Below are positions 36,109 to 45,606 of a stretch of DNA of 64,000 nucleotides, piece after piece. This DNA comes from Flavipsychrobacter sp964461535. Lineage in GTDB: Bacteria; Bacteroidota; Bacteroidia; Chitinophagales; Chitinophagaceae. Where the stretch lies: positions 3,665 through 67,664 of the forward strand of contig CAYWUY010000007.1 in NCBI GenBank assembly GCA_964461535.1. The letters run 5' to 3'. A program made the position numbers and the translations under genes. Below the pieces are notes generated by a model. It was not told the DNA's origin, searched no databases, and worked only from the letters and a program-made list of their open reading frames with translations. Position 1 is the first letter of the stretch, and each line of letters starts with the position of its first letter.

Positions 36109-37629
36109 ATGTGGTCTTCAATAAGAGCATTTTTTTCAGAAAGTACATTCTTCGATGTAGTTGGAGAATTTTACTCTGATGCCGTATTCATATACGGCAC
36201 CACATTGTTATTAGCTTACGGAGTTTTGGCCATTCTGTCTTTAATGGCTATTAAACGCTACATGAAGAAGAATGATTCAGTAGACTACAATGTTATTGTT
36301 GAATCTCCTCTAGCTCCGGGTATTTCTGTAGTAGCTCCGGCTTTTAATGAAGGGGTAACTATTATTCAAAATGTACGATCGCTGCTTACATTAAACTACC
36401 CCAAGTTTGAGGTGATTATTGTTAATGACGGTAGTACGGATGATACTTTAGAAAAGCTAATTACTGAGTTTGATTTAGAACACGTTGAATATGCTTTCAG
36501 AGAGCGTCTTAATTGCCAGCCTATAAAGCGAGTATTCAAGTCTAAAGATCCAGCATATGAAAAGCTAATTGTAATAGATAAGGTTAATGGTAAAAGTAAG
36601 GCCGATGCCTCTAATGCCGGTATTAACCTGTCTTCCTATGACTACTTTTTATGTACCGATGTAGATTGCATTCTTGATAAGGATACCCTGATAAAGCTAA
36701 TAAAGCCGTTCATGGATGAAGATATATCAGAAAGTGCATCTAGTACCAAGGCATATGCTAAAGAAGATGTAGAACAAAGGCAAATAATTGCTACGGGTGC
36801 CACTTTGCGTATGGTGAACTCTTGTGAAGTAGATGGTGGACTTATTGTAAGGGTAAGGCCTCCTAGAAGATACTTGCCTAGGTTTCAGGAGATGGAATAC
36901 ATTCGAGCCTTTGTATTAGGTAAAATGGGTTGGGATTTTATTAATGCTGTTCCTAACGTATCGGGTGGTTTAGGTATGTTCGATAAAGATGTTGCTGTTA
37001 AGGCAGGTGGTTACGATTCTAAATCCTTTGGAGAGGATATGGATATGATAACCCGTATGTGTGCATACATGAAGGCAAATACCAAAGAATATGCAGTAAG
37101 ATACGTGCCCGTAACATTATGTTGGACTGAAGGACCCACTACCCTAAAAGTATTTGGTCGCCAGCGTTCTCGTTGGGCTAGGGGACTAGCTCAAATCATG
37201 AGCATACATCGCAAAATACTATTCAATCCTCGCTTTGGTAGGTTAGGTTTAATCGTATTCCCTTACAACTTTCTATTCGAGCTTTTAGCACCTATAATTG
37301 AGTTCTTAGGTATATTATACTACATATATTTAATTATTACAGGGCAAATCAACTGGCCATATGCTATCATTTTATTGGTGTTTGTATATACCTATTCGGT
37401 AATGATTACCACTTTAGCCTTATTGTGGGATCAGATTACGTTTAAATACTATAAAACTTGGGGCGAGGTTATAGGCTTGTGCCTAATGGCATTTTTAGAG
37501 CCTTTCTTTTACCATCCGCTTATTGTTTTTTATGCTTTAAAAGGGTATTTCAACTTTGTAACTGGTAGAGCCCACACCTGGGGTAACATGCAGCGTCAAG
37601 GTTTCGGTAACCAAGCTAAAAAGAAATAA
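36109..37629 (+). CDS. membrane family-2 glycosyltransferase (processive, QxxRW)
   Basis: A 506-residue inner-membrane beta-glycosyltransferase resembling PgaC, cellulose and hyaluronan synthases. One N-terminal helix (about 25-50) precedes a GT-A domain with PAFNEGVTIIQNVRSLL, the UDP-sugar motif VNDGSTDD, Asp184-Val-Asp186 (TDVDC), the catalytic acid in FGEDMDM and QRSRW at 352-356 (QxxRW), the mark of processive synthases. Four C-terminal helices (about 375-480) could form the translocation channel. There is no PilZ domain, so c-di-GMP control of the usual kind is not evident. Neighbours are a HEAT protein upstream and a TPR/YaiO outer-membrane protein downstream. The sugar is unknown. Confidence 0.92.
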   Translation: MWSSIRAFFSESTFFDVVGEFYSDAVFIYGTTLLLAYGVLAILSLMAIKRYMKKNDSVDYNVIVESPLAPGISVVAPAFNEGVTIIQNVRSLLTLNYPKFEVIIVNDGSTDDTLEKLITEFDLEHVEYAFRERLNCQPIKRVFKSKDPAYEKLIVIDKVNGKSKADASNAGINLSSYDYFLCTDVDCILDKDTLIKLIKPFMDEDISESASSTKAYAKEDVEQRQIIATGATLRMVNSCEVDGGLIVRVRPPRRYLPRFQEMEYIRAFVLGKMGWDFINAVPNVSGGLGMFDKDVAVKAGGYDSKSFGEDMDMITRMCAYMKANTKEYAVRYVPVTLCWTEGPTTLKVFGRQRSRWARGLAQIMSIHRKILFNPRFGRLGLIVFPYNFLFELLAPIIEFLGILYYIYLIITGQINWPYAIILLVFVYTYSVMITTLALLWDQITFKYYKTWGEVIGLCLMAFLEPFFYHPLIVFYALKGYFNFVTGRAHTWGNMQRQGFGNQAKKK

Positions 37630-37750
37630 TGTTATATTTCTGTGTGGTGGAAAACTAGAATTATGTAATGCAAAAAAAAAATTGTAACTATGCAGCAATA
37701 ATATTTGCTACATGTACAAAACATTGAGCATAAATTATTTAAATAAACCT

Positions 37751-37805
37751 TATCAAACACTTTTCACAACTATACTTTATAAACACTATCAAACAATTTC
37801 ACAAC
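37751..37805. repeat. imperfect direct repeat upstream of the TPR/YaiO gene
   Basis: TATCAAACACTTTTCACAAC (37751-37770) recurs as TATCAAACAATTTCACAAC (37787-37805), starts 36 bp apart, in the 246-bp spacer between the glycosyltransferase and the TPR/YaiO gene, 71 bp before the ATG. The two copies look like tandem protein-binding sites. A near -7 box (TA-ATA-TTTG, one base too long) is at 37699-37707. Confidence 0.5.
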
Positions 37806-37875
37806 AATCCTTATACCTAGATAACTGTCATTAGAAAACAATATATACTAACTAACAACCATTAAATAGGCAACG

Positions 37876-40824
37876 ATGCTGAGTAAATTAGCAAGAGTAG
37901 TACTATTGCTGCTATTAGTGTGCAATGTAGCGCAAGCGCAATGGCTTAAAAAGCTGGAGTCTTCGGACAATTTATACAATGATGCTAAGCGTGAAATAGA
38001 GCTTAAGCATTATCAGAAGGCTATTACCATGTGTAATAAAGCCTTAGAAATTTCCCCCAAAAACTTAGATATCAGATTACTTTTAGGTAGGGCTTACTCA
38101 ATGGTAGGTAAGATAGATAGTGCACGTATAGAACTGAATAAAGTAATTGAGCGGAACCCAAAGTATAGAGATGCCTACATATATCTAATAAATATGGAGG
38201 TTATAGCTTGTAACTATTTACAAGCCTTAGAATATGCCGACATGGGCTTAAAATACTTCCCCAACGATAGAGATATCTTGTTGAAAAAACTAGATGTATA
38301 CTCTAAAGAAGGAGATTGGATTGAAAGTAATAAACTAGCAGAATATTTATTTGATCGTTTTTCTTCTGATCCTTTCATAAGAAGTGTATATTTGGAATAC
38401 AAGTTAGGTTTAGCAAGGCAATACGCTCACAAAGGTTTTATAGAAATTGCAAAACACGCCTACGAATCTGTTTTAGAGCAAGACCCTTTAAATAAAGAAG
38501 CTATACAAGCAGTTTATAATTTAGATGTAAGGTCTGGTAACTATAATAGCTCATTAGCCTTTGTAAATAGAGCATTACAAGCCAATCCTAATTCGTATGA
38601 ATTTCTCATGAAAAAGGTAAGCATACTAGATGCTATGTCTAAGTATGTAGAAGCAATAGAGGTAATAGAAAAACTACAGAAAGTATATCCTAACGACCCT
38701 GAGGTTAGAAAATTAAATACGTATATGCGTATGCAAGCAGGTCGTTATTACATGAATACAGATCCTTATTTGCAGTTTCAAGCCGTACTAGAAAAAGAGC
38801 CTGGTAATAGAGATGCGTTAAACTATCTAATTAATATAGCATATAGCAGAGGTCAGATGACTGAGGCTTTAGGTTGGGCTAACCTTGGATTGAAAAAGAG
38901 TCCTAATGATAAAGATTACTTAGCTAAAAAACTAGGCATACTTACTTCATTAAAAAATTGGGCACCTGCTTCCAATATTGCAGAGACTTTATATAAACAA
39001 AGTCCTACTCCTGAAAATAAGGCTAATTTCATTGACTTAAGAACACAAAGTGGTAAACAATATTTGGCTGAACAGGAGTACGATAGTGCTATTCGCGATT
39101 TGAAATCTGTATTGGTTTACGACAAGGCAAATTTGTCTGCCATGTCTCACTTGATAAATGCTTATGTCTCTCAAAAACGTTACGATGAGGCTATAAAAAC
39201 TATAGATGATGGCCTAAGCTATAAGCCTGGTGACGAGGCATTATTGTACAAAAAAGCAGGTATTCTTGAAAGTTATCAGCACTACAGCGATGCTGCTCAA
39301 ATTACTAGAGACTTACTTCAACGTTATCCTGAAAAAAGACACTATTTAACATCTTTTGTTGAGCAGTCTCTAGCTGCCGGTAGGCAGTCATTGGCTTATG
39401 ATGATTATTCAAGTACTACTGTTATTCTTAAAGAAGTATTAGAGAAGCAGCCAGATAATTTAGACGCCTTAAACTATTTAATAAATATAGAAACGGCATT
39501 TAAGAATTATGATACTGCTATAGCTTATTCCGATCAAGCATTACGTTATTACCCAGATTCAAAAGACTTGTTGTTTAAGAAGTCTTCTGTTTATGCCGAT
39601 GCTCACAGGTATAAAGAAGCTTATGCTATATCTGGTGTATTGCATGCTCAATATCCATACAATGTAAGATATAGAGATGCCTATATAGATCATGTGTTAG
39701 GTTCGGGTAAAATGTACATGGTTGAAAATAAAACCGATAGTGCATTGGCTGAATACTATAAGGCTCTAGAGGCAAACCCAACGGATTCTAATGCTTTAGT
39801 GTATGCTATTAATATTCTTACTCAAGAAAAGCAAAACGATACAGCATTAGCATTAATTAATCGTGGTCGTCGTGCTTACCCTGACAAGCCTTATTACTTA
39901 GTGAAGAGAGCATCTGTTTATGAAAATTTACAGAAATGGGATGACGCTTGGTTAACAGCAGATACACTTACTAAAATTGCTAATCTTGACCCTAAAACTA
40001 TGGATTATGCTAATTATCTGTTTAGCCGTAGATTAAGAAATCAATGGGGTGTAGCTTACTTGCGTTCAAAGTTCGATTACTCTACTAGCGTTAACTACTT
40101 AGCTACAGTACAGTATACACGTTTTATTAAAAGAGGTTCTGTAACTGCCAGAGTAAATTATGCCGGTCGTGCTAACGGTACTGGGTTCCAGTTTGAGGGT
40201 GAAGCATATTATAACCACACTCCTAAATGGTATTCATACGCAGTGGCAAACTTCTCACCTAATAAAAGAATATTTCCTACCTACAGATTGGGGTATTCTA
40301 TTTATCGCAGCTTACCTAAAGCATATGATGTAGAACTAGGTATACGCTATTTAAAAGCCGATAGTAGTACTACATTATCGTTCTTAGGGTCTGTTGCAAA
40401 AGAGTATAAAGATTTCGTATTCAATCTTCGTGGTTATTACATCAACATTAATGTGGCATCTGATCCTACAAATATCAGGTTGGCTGATGCTGCTAAGAAA
40501 TCTAATTACTATTCTGTAATACTTTCTGCGCGTTACTATATGGTTCCAGGTTCTCGTAGCGATTGGTTCTCTGGTATAGCCGGATATGGTAATGCTCCTG
40601 ATGATGTAAGCCGTAACTTCAACCTAGCTTATCTTTCTACCTTCCCAACTATAAGCGTGGGGGCTGGCTATTCTAAGCAAATAAAGTACCGTACTACTAT
40701 TGGTTTATTTGGTACATGGTACAATCAGAAGTTTAAAGGAGAAGAAGTTGTAGGCGGGGTTAGGCAAGACGCTATATACCACAATCAGTACGATGTATTT
40801 ATACAATTACTTCGTCGATTCTAA
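37876..40824 (+). CDS. TPR protein with C-terminal YaiO-type outer-membrane barrel
   Basis: A 982-residue envelope protein. A signal peptide ends NVAQAQ (about 22). Some 18-20 TPR-like helix pairs fill residues ~30-710, with phrases such as NKEAIQAVYNLDV, DALNYLINIAY and NLDALNYLINIET recurring at longer intervals, so blocks of about 120 residues seem duplicated. From ~720 on the chain is a beta-barrel of the YaiO family, beginning RRLRNQWGVAYLRSKFDYST and ending in the outer-membrane terminal phenylalanine (LLRRF). PgaA, the poly-GlcNAc exporter, also combines periplasmic TPRs with a barrel, so this is a likely exporter for the upstream synthase (inference). Confidence 0.9.
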   Translation: MLSKLARVVLLLLLVCNVAQAQWLKKLESSDNLYNDAKREIELKHYQKAITMCNKALEISPKNLDIRLLLGRAYSMVGKIDSARIELNKVIERNPKYRDAYIYLINMEVIACNYLQALEYADMGLKYFPNDRDILLKKLDVYSKEGDWIESNKLAEYLFDRFSSDPFIRSVYLEYKLGLARQYAHKGFIEIAKHAYESVLEQDPLNKEAIQAVYNLDVRSGNYNSSLAFVNRALQANPNSYEFLMKKVSILDAMSKYVEAIEVIEKLQKVYPNDPEVRKLNTYMRMQAGRYYMNTDPYLQFQAVLEKEPGNRDALNYLINIAYSRGQMTEALGWANLGLKKSPNDKDYLAKKLGILTSLKNWAPASNIAETLYKQSPTPENKANFIDLRTQSGKQYLAEQEYDSAIRDLKSVLVYDKANLSAMSHLINAYVSQKRYDEAIKTIDDGLSYKPGDEALLYKKAGILESYQHYSDAAQITRDLLQRYPEKRHYLTSFVEQSLAAGRQSLAYDDYSSTTVILKEVLEKQPDNLDALNYLINIETAFKNYDTAIAYSDQALRYYPDSKDLLFKKSSVYADAHRYKEAYAISGVLHAQYPYNVRYRDAYIDHVLGSGKMYMVENKTDSALAEYYKALEANPTDSNALVYAINILTQEKQNDTALALINRGRRAYPDKPYYLVKRASVYENLQKWDDAWLTADTLTKIANLDPKTMDYANYLFSRRLRNQWGVAYLRSKFDYSTSVNYLATVQYTRFIKRGSVTARVNYAGRANGTGFQFEGEAYYNHTPKWYSYAVANFSPNKRIFPTYRLGYSIYRSLPKAYDVELGIRYLKADSSTTLSFLGSVAKEYKDFVFNLRGYYININVASDPTNIRLADAAKKSNYYSVILSARYYMVPGSRSDWFSGIAGYGNAPDDVSRNFNLAYLSTFPTISVGAGYSKQIKYRTTIGLFGTWYNQKFKGEEVVGGVRQDAIYHNQYDVFIQLLRRF

Positions 40825-40857
40825 AATAAATAACAATCTTTCTTAATTCAGTGTGTT

Positions 40858-40892
40858 AAAAATATCCCGACCTTTGGTTGGGATATTTTTTT
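40858..40892 (+). terminator. terminator after the TPR/YaiO gene
   Basis: AAAAATATCCCGACC (40858-40872) pairs with GGTTGGGATATTTTT (40876-40890) around a 3-nt loop, with one G-U pair. It separates the exopolysaccharide genes from the DUF4838 gene. Confidence 0.92.
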
Positions 40893-40941
40893 AGGTATAA
40901 GAATTGATTTTGTTCAGTTATAAGTTTACTAAAACGTTTTT

Positions 40942-43182
40942 ATGAGTAGGTATTTTGGCATATTGTGTTTTCTCTTACTTTTTCATGCCTCTTGTAAGGG
41001 GCAGCCTCTACAATTAGTTAAAGATAGTAAGCCCACGTCTTGCATAGTTATTCCCGCAGACCCCCTACCTATAGAGAGAAAGAGTGCTGTAGCGTTGCAA
41101 GATGGTATTAAAAGAATAACAGGGGCGGTTATACCAATTCAAACATATGCCTCTTCTCCTGGTACTAATATATACATAGGTCACACAAAGAAAGGCGATG
41201 CAAAACACCCTGAGAAAATGCCTGCTGAAGGCTACTGGATAGCTTCTGATAAAAACGACCTCTATCTATTAGGTGGTAGTGGTCATGGGTTAATGTATGG
41301 AGTATATAAGCTGTTAGATGCTTATTGTGGGGCTAAGAAATATGCTCAGGATGCTACCGTATGGCCTCCGAAAAATAGCTTATCTGTTGATGCTGTTCGT
41401 ATAGAGGGTAAGCCGCAGTTTGAATATCGTGAAATATATTATCCGGCATCTAATGATGCTGAGTTTTTAGAGTGGTATGGTTTGCAGCGTTTTGAGGATT
41501 TGTGGGGATTATGGGGACATTCATATGATAAACTAGTACCTGCTCGCAATTACTTTAAACTGCATCCTGAATATTATGCTTTAGTTAAAGGGCGTAGGCA
41601 AGCTACTCAACTATGTTTGAGTAATGCTGATGTATATAAGATAGTAGTAGAGGAGCTTAAAAAAAGAATGAATGATAATCCTGATGCTCTTTATTGGTCT
41701 ATTAGTCCTAATGATGATGTTGGCTACTGTGAATGTGATAAATGTAAATCAATAGACAATGAACAGGGAGGTCCGCAAGGTTCATTAATTAAGTTTGTAA
41801 ATAAAGTAGCTGCAAATTTTCCTGATAAAAAAATTACAACCTTGGCATATGGTTATACACATAGGGCACCTAAAAGTTTAAAGCCTGCATCTAATGTCTA
41901 CATATTCCTAAGCGATATAGATGCCTATAGAGATAAACCATTAGAAATAGAGTCTACAGCGGCTGGTTTTAGGAATGATCTTAAAGCATGGGCCTCACTA
42001 ACGCCTAATATTTTTGTATGGGATTATGTTACACAATTCACCTCTTATGTAGCACCTTTCCCTGATATTCATACGTTAAAAGACAATATCAATTACCTTA
42101 AAAAAAATGGCGTTAAAGGTGTTTTTGTACAAGGTAGTGGCGATACTTACGCTGATTTTGCAGAACTAAAATCTTTTTTATTAGCTCACTTACTCAATAA
42201 TGTAAATGCTGATATAGAAGCACTAATCAATGATTTCTTGAAAAGCTATTATGGCGAAAAAGCTGCAACACATATTTTCCAGTATTTAAAGTTGGTGGAG
42301 GCTAACCAAATTGCTTCGGCTAGGAAACTAGACATATATGGTAATCCTATTAATGAATGGAATACTTGGTTGAGTCCTGAGAAAATTGATGCTTACAGTA
42401 CATTGTTAGATAAAGCTGAAGCAGTGGCTGAGGGAAATACGGAACAAACTAAAAGAATACAGCGGTTAAGGCTACCTCTAGAGTATACTGTTTTGCAACA
42501 ATCAAGATTTTATGGTATAGAGAAGTATGGTTGTTGGGCTAAAAATGATGCTGGTGCTTGGGCTGTTAAACCTAAGTTTGCAGATAGAATAGCTCGCTTT
42601 GTAACGGTATGTAATGCAGCCGGAGTAAAAGAGTTGTCAGAAGCAGGGCTAAGTCCTGAAAAGTATCAACAAGAGTGGAATGGTATATTTAAAGCAGGGG
42701 TAGAAAAGAGTATCGCTATTGGCTGTGGTGTAAGTATAAATGAAGCATTTGCTCCCGAATATCCTGCAAAAGGACTGAAAACTTTAGTTGATGGTAATCC
42801 GGGCTATGCAGACTATAGTTACAACTGGCTTTGCTTCTATGGCTTGCCTATGACAGCTACCATAGATTTAGGTAAATCTCAGAGCATAACTTCAATTAAA
42901 ACAAACTTTTTAGACGATCCCAGACATTGGATATTCCCTCCGGCATCTGTTCGCTTTGAGGTGTCAGACGATGGCACCAATTATACATTGGTTAAAGAAA
43001 TACCGAGCAATAACAACGCAGAGCATTTTGAGTGCAGTAGAGTGGGCTATAACGTAACTGTAACAGGTAAGAAGGTAAGATATGTTAGAGTAACAGCAGT
43101 TAACTTACCAGCTTTACCCGATTGGCGATATAAAGAAAACAGGAAGCCAATGCTGGCCTGCGATGAAATATATGTACAATAA
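40942..43182 (+). CDS. DUF4838 glycosidase-like protein with F5/8C (discoidin) domain
   Basis: A 746-residue secreted protein. The signal ends HASCKG, possibly a lipobox (Cys18). Residues ~20-150 resemble the GH67/GH20 N-terminal alpha/beta domain (RKSAVALQDGIKRITGAVIPI; LLGGSGHGLMYGVYKLLD). Residues ~160-430 are DUF4838, with a barrel-like core, the CxC..C motif YCECDKCKS and acidic SPNDDVGYC. The last ~140 residues (GLKTLVDGNPGYADYSYNW onward) form a carbohydrate-binding F5/8 type C domain. A polysaccharide hydrolase is likely but substrate and catalytic residues are not established. It lies behind the exopolysaccharide genes but past a strong terminator. Confidence 0.88.
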   Translation: MSRYFGILCFLLLFHASCKGQPLQLVKDSKPTSCIVIPADPLPIERKSAVALQDGIKRITGAVIPIQTYASSPGTNIYIGHTKKGDAKHPEKMPAEGYWIASDKNDLYLLGGSGHGLMYGVYKLLDAYCGAKKYAQDATVWPPKNSLSVDAVRIEGKPQFEYREIYYPASNDAEFLEWYGLQRFEDLWGLWGHSYDKLVPARNYFKLHPEYYALVKGRRQATQLCLSNADVYKIVVEELKKRMNDNPDALYWSISPNDDVGYCECDKCKSIDNEQGGPQGSLIKFVNKVAANFPDKKITTLAYGYTHRAPKSLKPASNVYIFLSDIDAYRDKPLEIESTAAGFRNDLKAWASLTPNIFVWDYVTQFTSYVAPFPDIHTLKDNINYLKKNGVKGVFVQGSGDTYADFAELKSFLLAHLLNNVNADIEALINDFLKSYYGEKAATHIFQYLKLVEANQIASARKLDIYGNPINEWNTWLSPEKIDAYSTLLDKAEAVAEGNTEQTKRIQRLRLPLEYTVLQQSRFYGIEKYGCWAKNDAGAWAVKPKFADRIARFVTVCNAAGVKELSEAGLSPEKYQQEWNGIFKAGVEKSIAIGCGVSINEAFAPEYPAKGLKTLVDGNPGYADYSYNWLCFYGLPMTATIDLGKSQSITSIKTNFLDDPRHWIFPPASVRFEVSDDGTNYTLVKEIPSNNNAEHFECSRVGYNVTVTGKKVRYVRVTAVNLPALPDWRYKENRKPMLACDEIYVQ

Positions 43183-43222
43183 AAAAACGGTAGCGAGTCT
43201 AAATATTCGCTACCGTTTTTTT
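43181..43222. terminator. bidirectional terminator between DUF4838 and FecA-like genes
   Basis: AAAAAAACGGTAGCGA (43181-43196) is the exact reverse complement of TCGCTACCGTTTTTTT (43207-43222); the loop is 10 nt. The genes converge. Confidence 0.95.
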
Positions 43223-43239
43223 ATGTGAAATAGATATTC

Positions 43240-45495
43240 TTAGAATTTTAAATCAAGACTTATAAAAGCGGTTCTTCCATCTGCTGGTAATAAGCCAGGA
43301 CCAGGATAACCACCGGCTCTTCTAGTGAAATATCGTGCATCTAACAAGTTATTGATGCCGGCTTTTATTGCTACTCTATCATTTAACTTACATGCTCCGG
43401 TAAGGTCACTAACTACGTAGCTAGGTATAACACCCGTATTACCATTTGCACTTGGCTTTTCTGTGTTATTTGCATCACTGTAAGCTTTGTCTACATAGCT
43501 CAGTTGGTAAGTAATATTTACTTTTTTGTAGCCTAAAGTCATACCACTACGTACTATGTGTTGCGGGGCGTTTTCTACTTTTTTATCCTTTAGGTTAGAG
43601 GTTACAAGAGCTCCATTGCTGTAGCTAACCACCTTTACATCATTATACACCGCATCTGTAAATCCGTAGCTAGTGTATACACTTAAGTCCCAACCTTTTC
43701 TTGCTATACATTTTAGTGCAGACTTAGCTATATTCAATTCAACATATGCTTCTATACCTTTACTTACAGAATTTCCTACATTAGTTCTATAGTTATACTG
43801 TTTGTTATTTTGGTCTAGCTGGCTTATTGTACCTATTCTATTGTTGTAGTATAGATAATATACACTTACATCATAGTTTAAAAAGCTGCTAAAACCACCT
43901 CTAAATCCTAGGTCAGCATTATAACCACTTGCATCTTTTAGATCTGGGTCTATTACATCAGTAGTAGGTGCAGCTGTAAGGTCGCTGAATAGCATTGGGC
44001 GATACGCTTGAGTTACATTAGCATATATATTGCCATTGCCATAGTTATATTGTGCACCCACTCCGGCTAATAATATACTTCTAGATTTATTACCCTCTTT
44101 TATGCTGTTCTCATTACCATTATTATCGTAGCCAAGTCTACCTTTTACATTCATAGTAATATACTCGTACCTAATACCAGGTGTAACACTAAAGTTTTTA
44201 CCTAGCTTAAACATATTCTCTACAAACACCGCAGCATTTTGCGTTTGCATGTTTAACTTATTAGGATATTCCTGAGCCATTAAGGTCATGTCATAATTAC
44301 TACCAGTTGTGCCTTTGCCACGTTGTAGTCTGCTAGTGTTGCCATTGTATATTTTTACACCTGCAGAAAGTGCGTTATAGTTATTGCCTAACTTATATTT
44401 AGTTATATATCTAGCTTCCAGTGCATAGTTTCTGTACATGTCAGCAGCCAGTTCTCTATTGTTATACTCTTTGGTTGTTGCATTTACGGTATCTTTTATG
44501 TTTATTGCAGGGGTAAAACCTACACTATTTCTATCGCCCCACATGCCCGATAGTTTTACATTCATTTGGCTGTTATTACTTATTTGCCATTTGAAGTTTA
44601 GTGCTGCTGTTGTCCAAGGCGTGCTAAAGTAGTTTCTGTTTCTGTAGCTCTTTTTAGCATCTATGTTAAACATAGAGTCAGTAAGTCCTCCGGGCTGTTG
44701 GCTTTGCATATCATACACCATAACCTCAGCACCTAATTGCAGTTTGCTATTTATTTTATAGTTCAATGTTGCAAATCCTGTATTGGTATAGAAGTTACTG
44801 TTCTCTCTCCATCCATTACCTCTTTTATGGTCAAAGAAGGCATAGTAGTGTAGTTTAGAAGTGCTTCCACCCACAGCCGTATAGCTGTTGAACAAGGCAT
44901 TGCTACCTACGGTTTGTTGTACTTCAGCCTGTACCTTCTTATTTATATCGCTACCGTCTTTAAGTATATAATTTAGTAGACCGCCAAATTGTGGACCATA
45001 CTGTAGTGCGCCTGCCCCGCGTACTATTTGTATTTGTTGTACAGCTTGCATTTGTGGGTTGTAATATGCCTCAGGATAGCCGTAAGGGTCGGCAGATATA
45101 TCATACCCATTTTGCCTTACATTATATTCCCAACTTCTATTAGGGCTCAGTCCTCTTGATGAAATACCAACTTGTATACCACTCGCATCGCTTTCCCATA
45201 TCTGTACACCTGGCACCTTAGCCAGTATTTGGCGCATATTGTTCATCACCACATTACCCTTTACTTCACTCATGTTTATAAGGGTATTTTTCTTTCCGGC
45301 ATATATGCTGGTTCCCGCTGTTTCTGAGAGTGCAGTAGCCTCTTTCTTCACTTCAGTTACGGTTACTTCGTTTAAATAACCCTGCATCATTTTACGACTA
45401 CTGTCAGTTACTTCTGCTGTCACTTGGGCTGTTGTTGTTGCACATGTATACACAAGTACAGCTCCTGTCAATAACACATTTTTAGAATAATTCAT
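43240..45495 (-). CDS. TonB-dependent receptor, FecA-like
   Basis: A 751-residue outer-membrane receptor. The signal peptide ends TTTAQ (about 24). A plug domain begins around 55 with LINMSEVKGNVVMNNMRQILAKVPGVQIW and continues with SSRGLSPNRSWEYNVRQNGYD, the stretch typical of ferric dicitrate (FecA) type receptors; VRGAGALQYGPQFGGLLNY ends the plug. The remaining ~570 residues are barrel strands and the chain ends in the expected aromatic (LKF). No N-terminal signalling domain is present, so no sigma/anti-sigma relay is implied. A siderophore or citrate-iron substrate is likely but not certain. Confidence 0.92.
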   Translation of the reverse strand: MNYSKNVLLTGAVLVYTCATTTAQVTAEVTDSSRKMMQGYLNEVTVTEVKKEATALSETAGTSIYAGKKNTLINMSEVKGNVVMNNMRQILAKVPGVQIWESDASGIQVGISSRGLSPNRSWEYNVRQNGYDISADPYGYPEAYYNPQMQAVQQIQIVRGAGALQYGPQFGGLLNYILKDGSDINKKVQAEVQQTVGSNALFNSYTAVGGSTSKLHYYAFFDHKRGNGWRENSNFYTNTGFATLNYKINSKLQLGAEVMVYDMQSQQPGGLTDSMFNIDAKKSYRNRNYFSTPWTTAALNFKWQISNNSQMNVKLSGMWGDRNSVGFTPAINIKDTVNATTKEYNNRELAADMYRNYALEARYITKYKLGNNYNALSAGVKIYNGNTSRLQRGKGTTGSNYDMTLMAQEYPNKLNMQTQNAAVFVENMFKLGKNFSVTPGIRYEYITMNVKGRLGYDNNGNENSIKEGNKSRSILLAGVGAQYNYGNGNIYANVTQAYRPMLFSDLTAAPTTDVIDPDLKDASGYNADLGFRGGFSSFLNYDVSVYYLYYNNRIGTISQLDQNNKQYNYRTNVGNSVSKGIEAYVELNIAKSALKCIARKGWDLSVYTSYGFTDAVYNDVKVVSYSNGALVTSNLKDKKVENAPQHIVRSGMTLGYKKVNITYQLSYVDKAYSDANNTEKPSANGNTGVIPSYVVSDLTGACKLNDRVAIKAGINNLLDARYFTRRAGGYPGPGLLPADGRTAFISLDLKF

Positions 45496-45514
45496 ATATA
45501 TAGCTAGTAGACCG

Positions 45515-45522
45515 CAAAATTA
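45515..45522 (-). promoter_or_regulatory. -7 element (TAATTTTG) of the FecA-like gene
   Basis: On the minus strand TAATTTTG matches TAnnTTTG, 19 nt before the ATG. It is divergent from the methyltransferase promoter box at 45568. No TTG at -33. Confidence 0.45.
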
Positions 45523-45567
45523 CCTGACTGCAGCCTAGTGCATTTTTTTATTCGGGAACAATGTTTT

Positions 45568-45575
45568 TAGATTTG
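45568..45575 (+). promoter_or_regulatory. -7 element (TAGATTTG) of the methyltransferase gene
   Basis: TAGATTTG matches TAnnTTTG, 31 nt before the ATG at 45607. No TTG at the -33 position. Confidence 0.45.
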
Positions 45576-45606
45576 GGAAATATTAAGTTCATATAATTAG
45601 TTTCTT

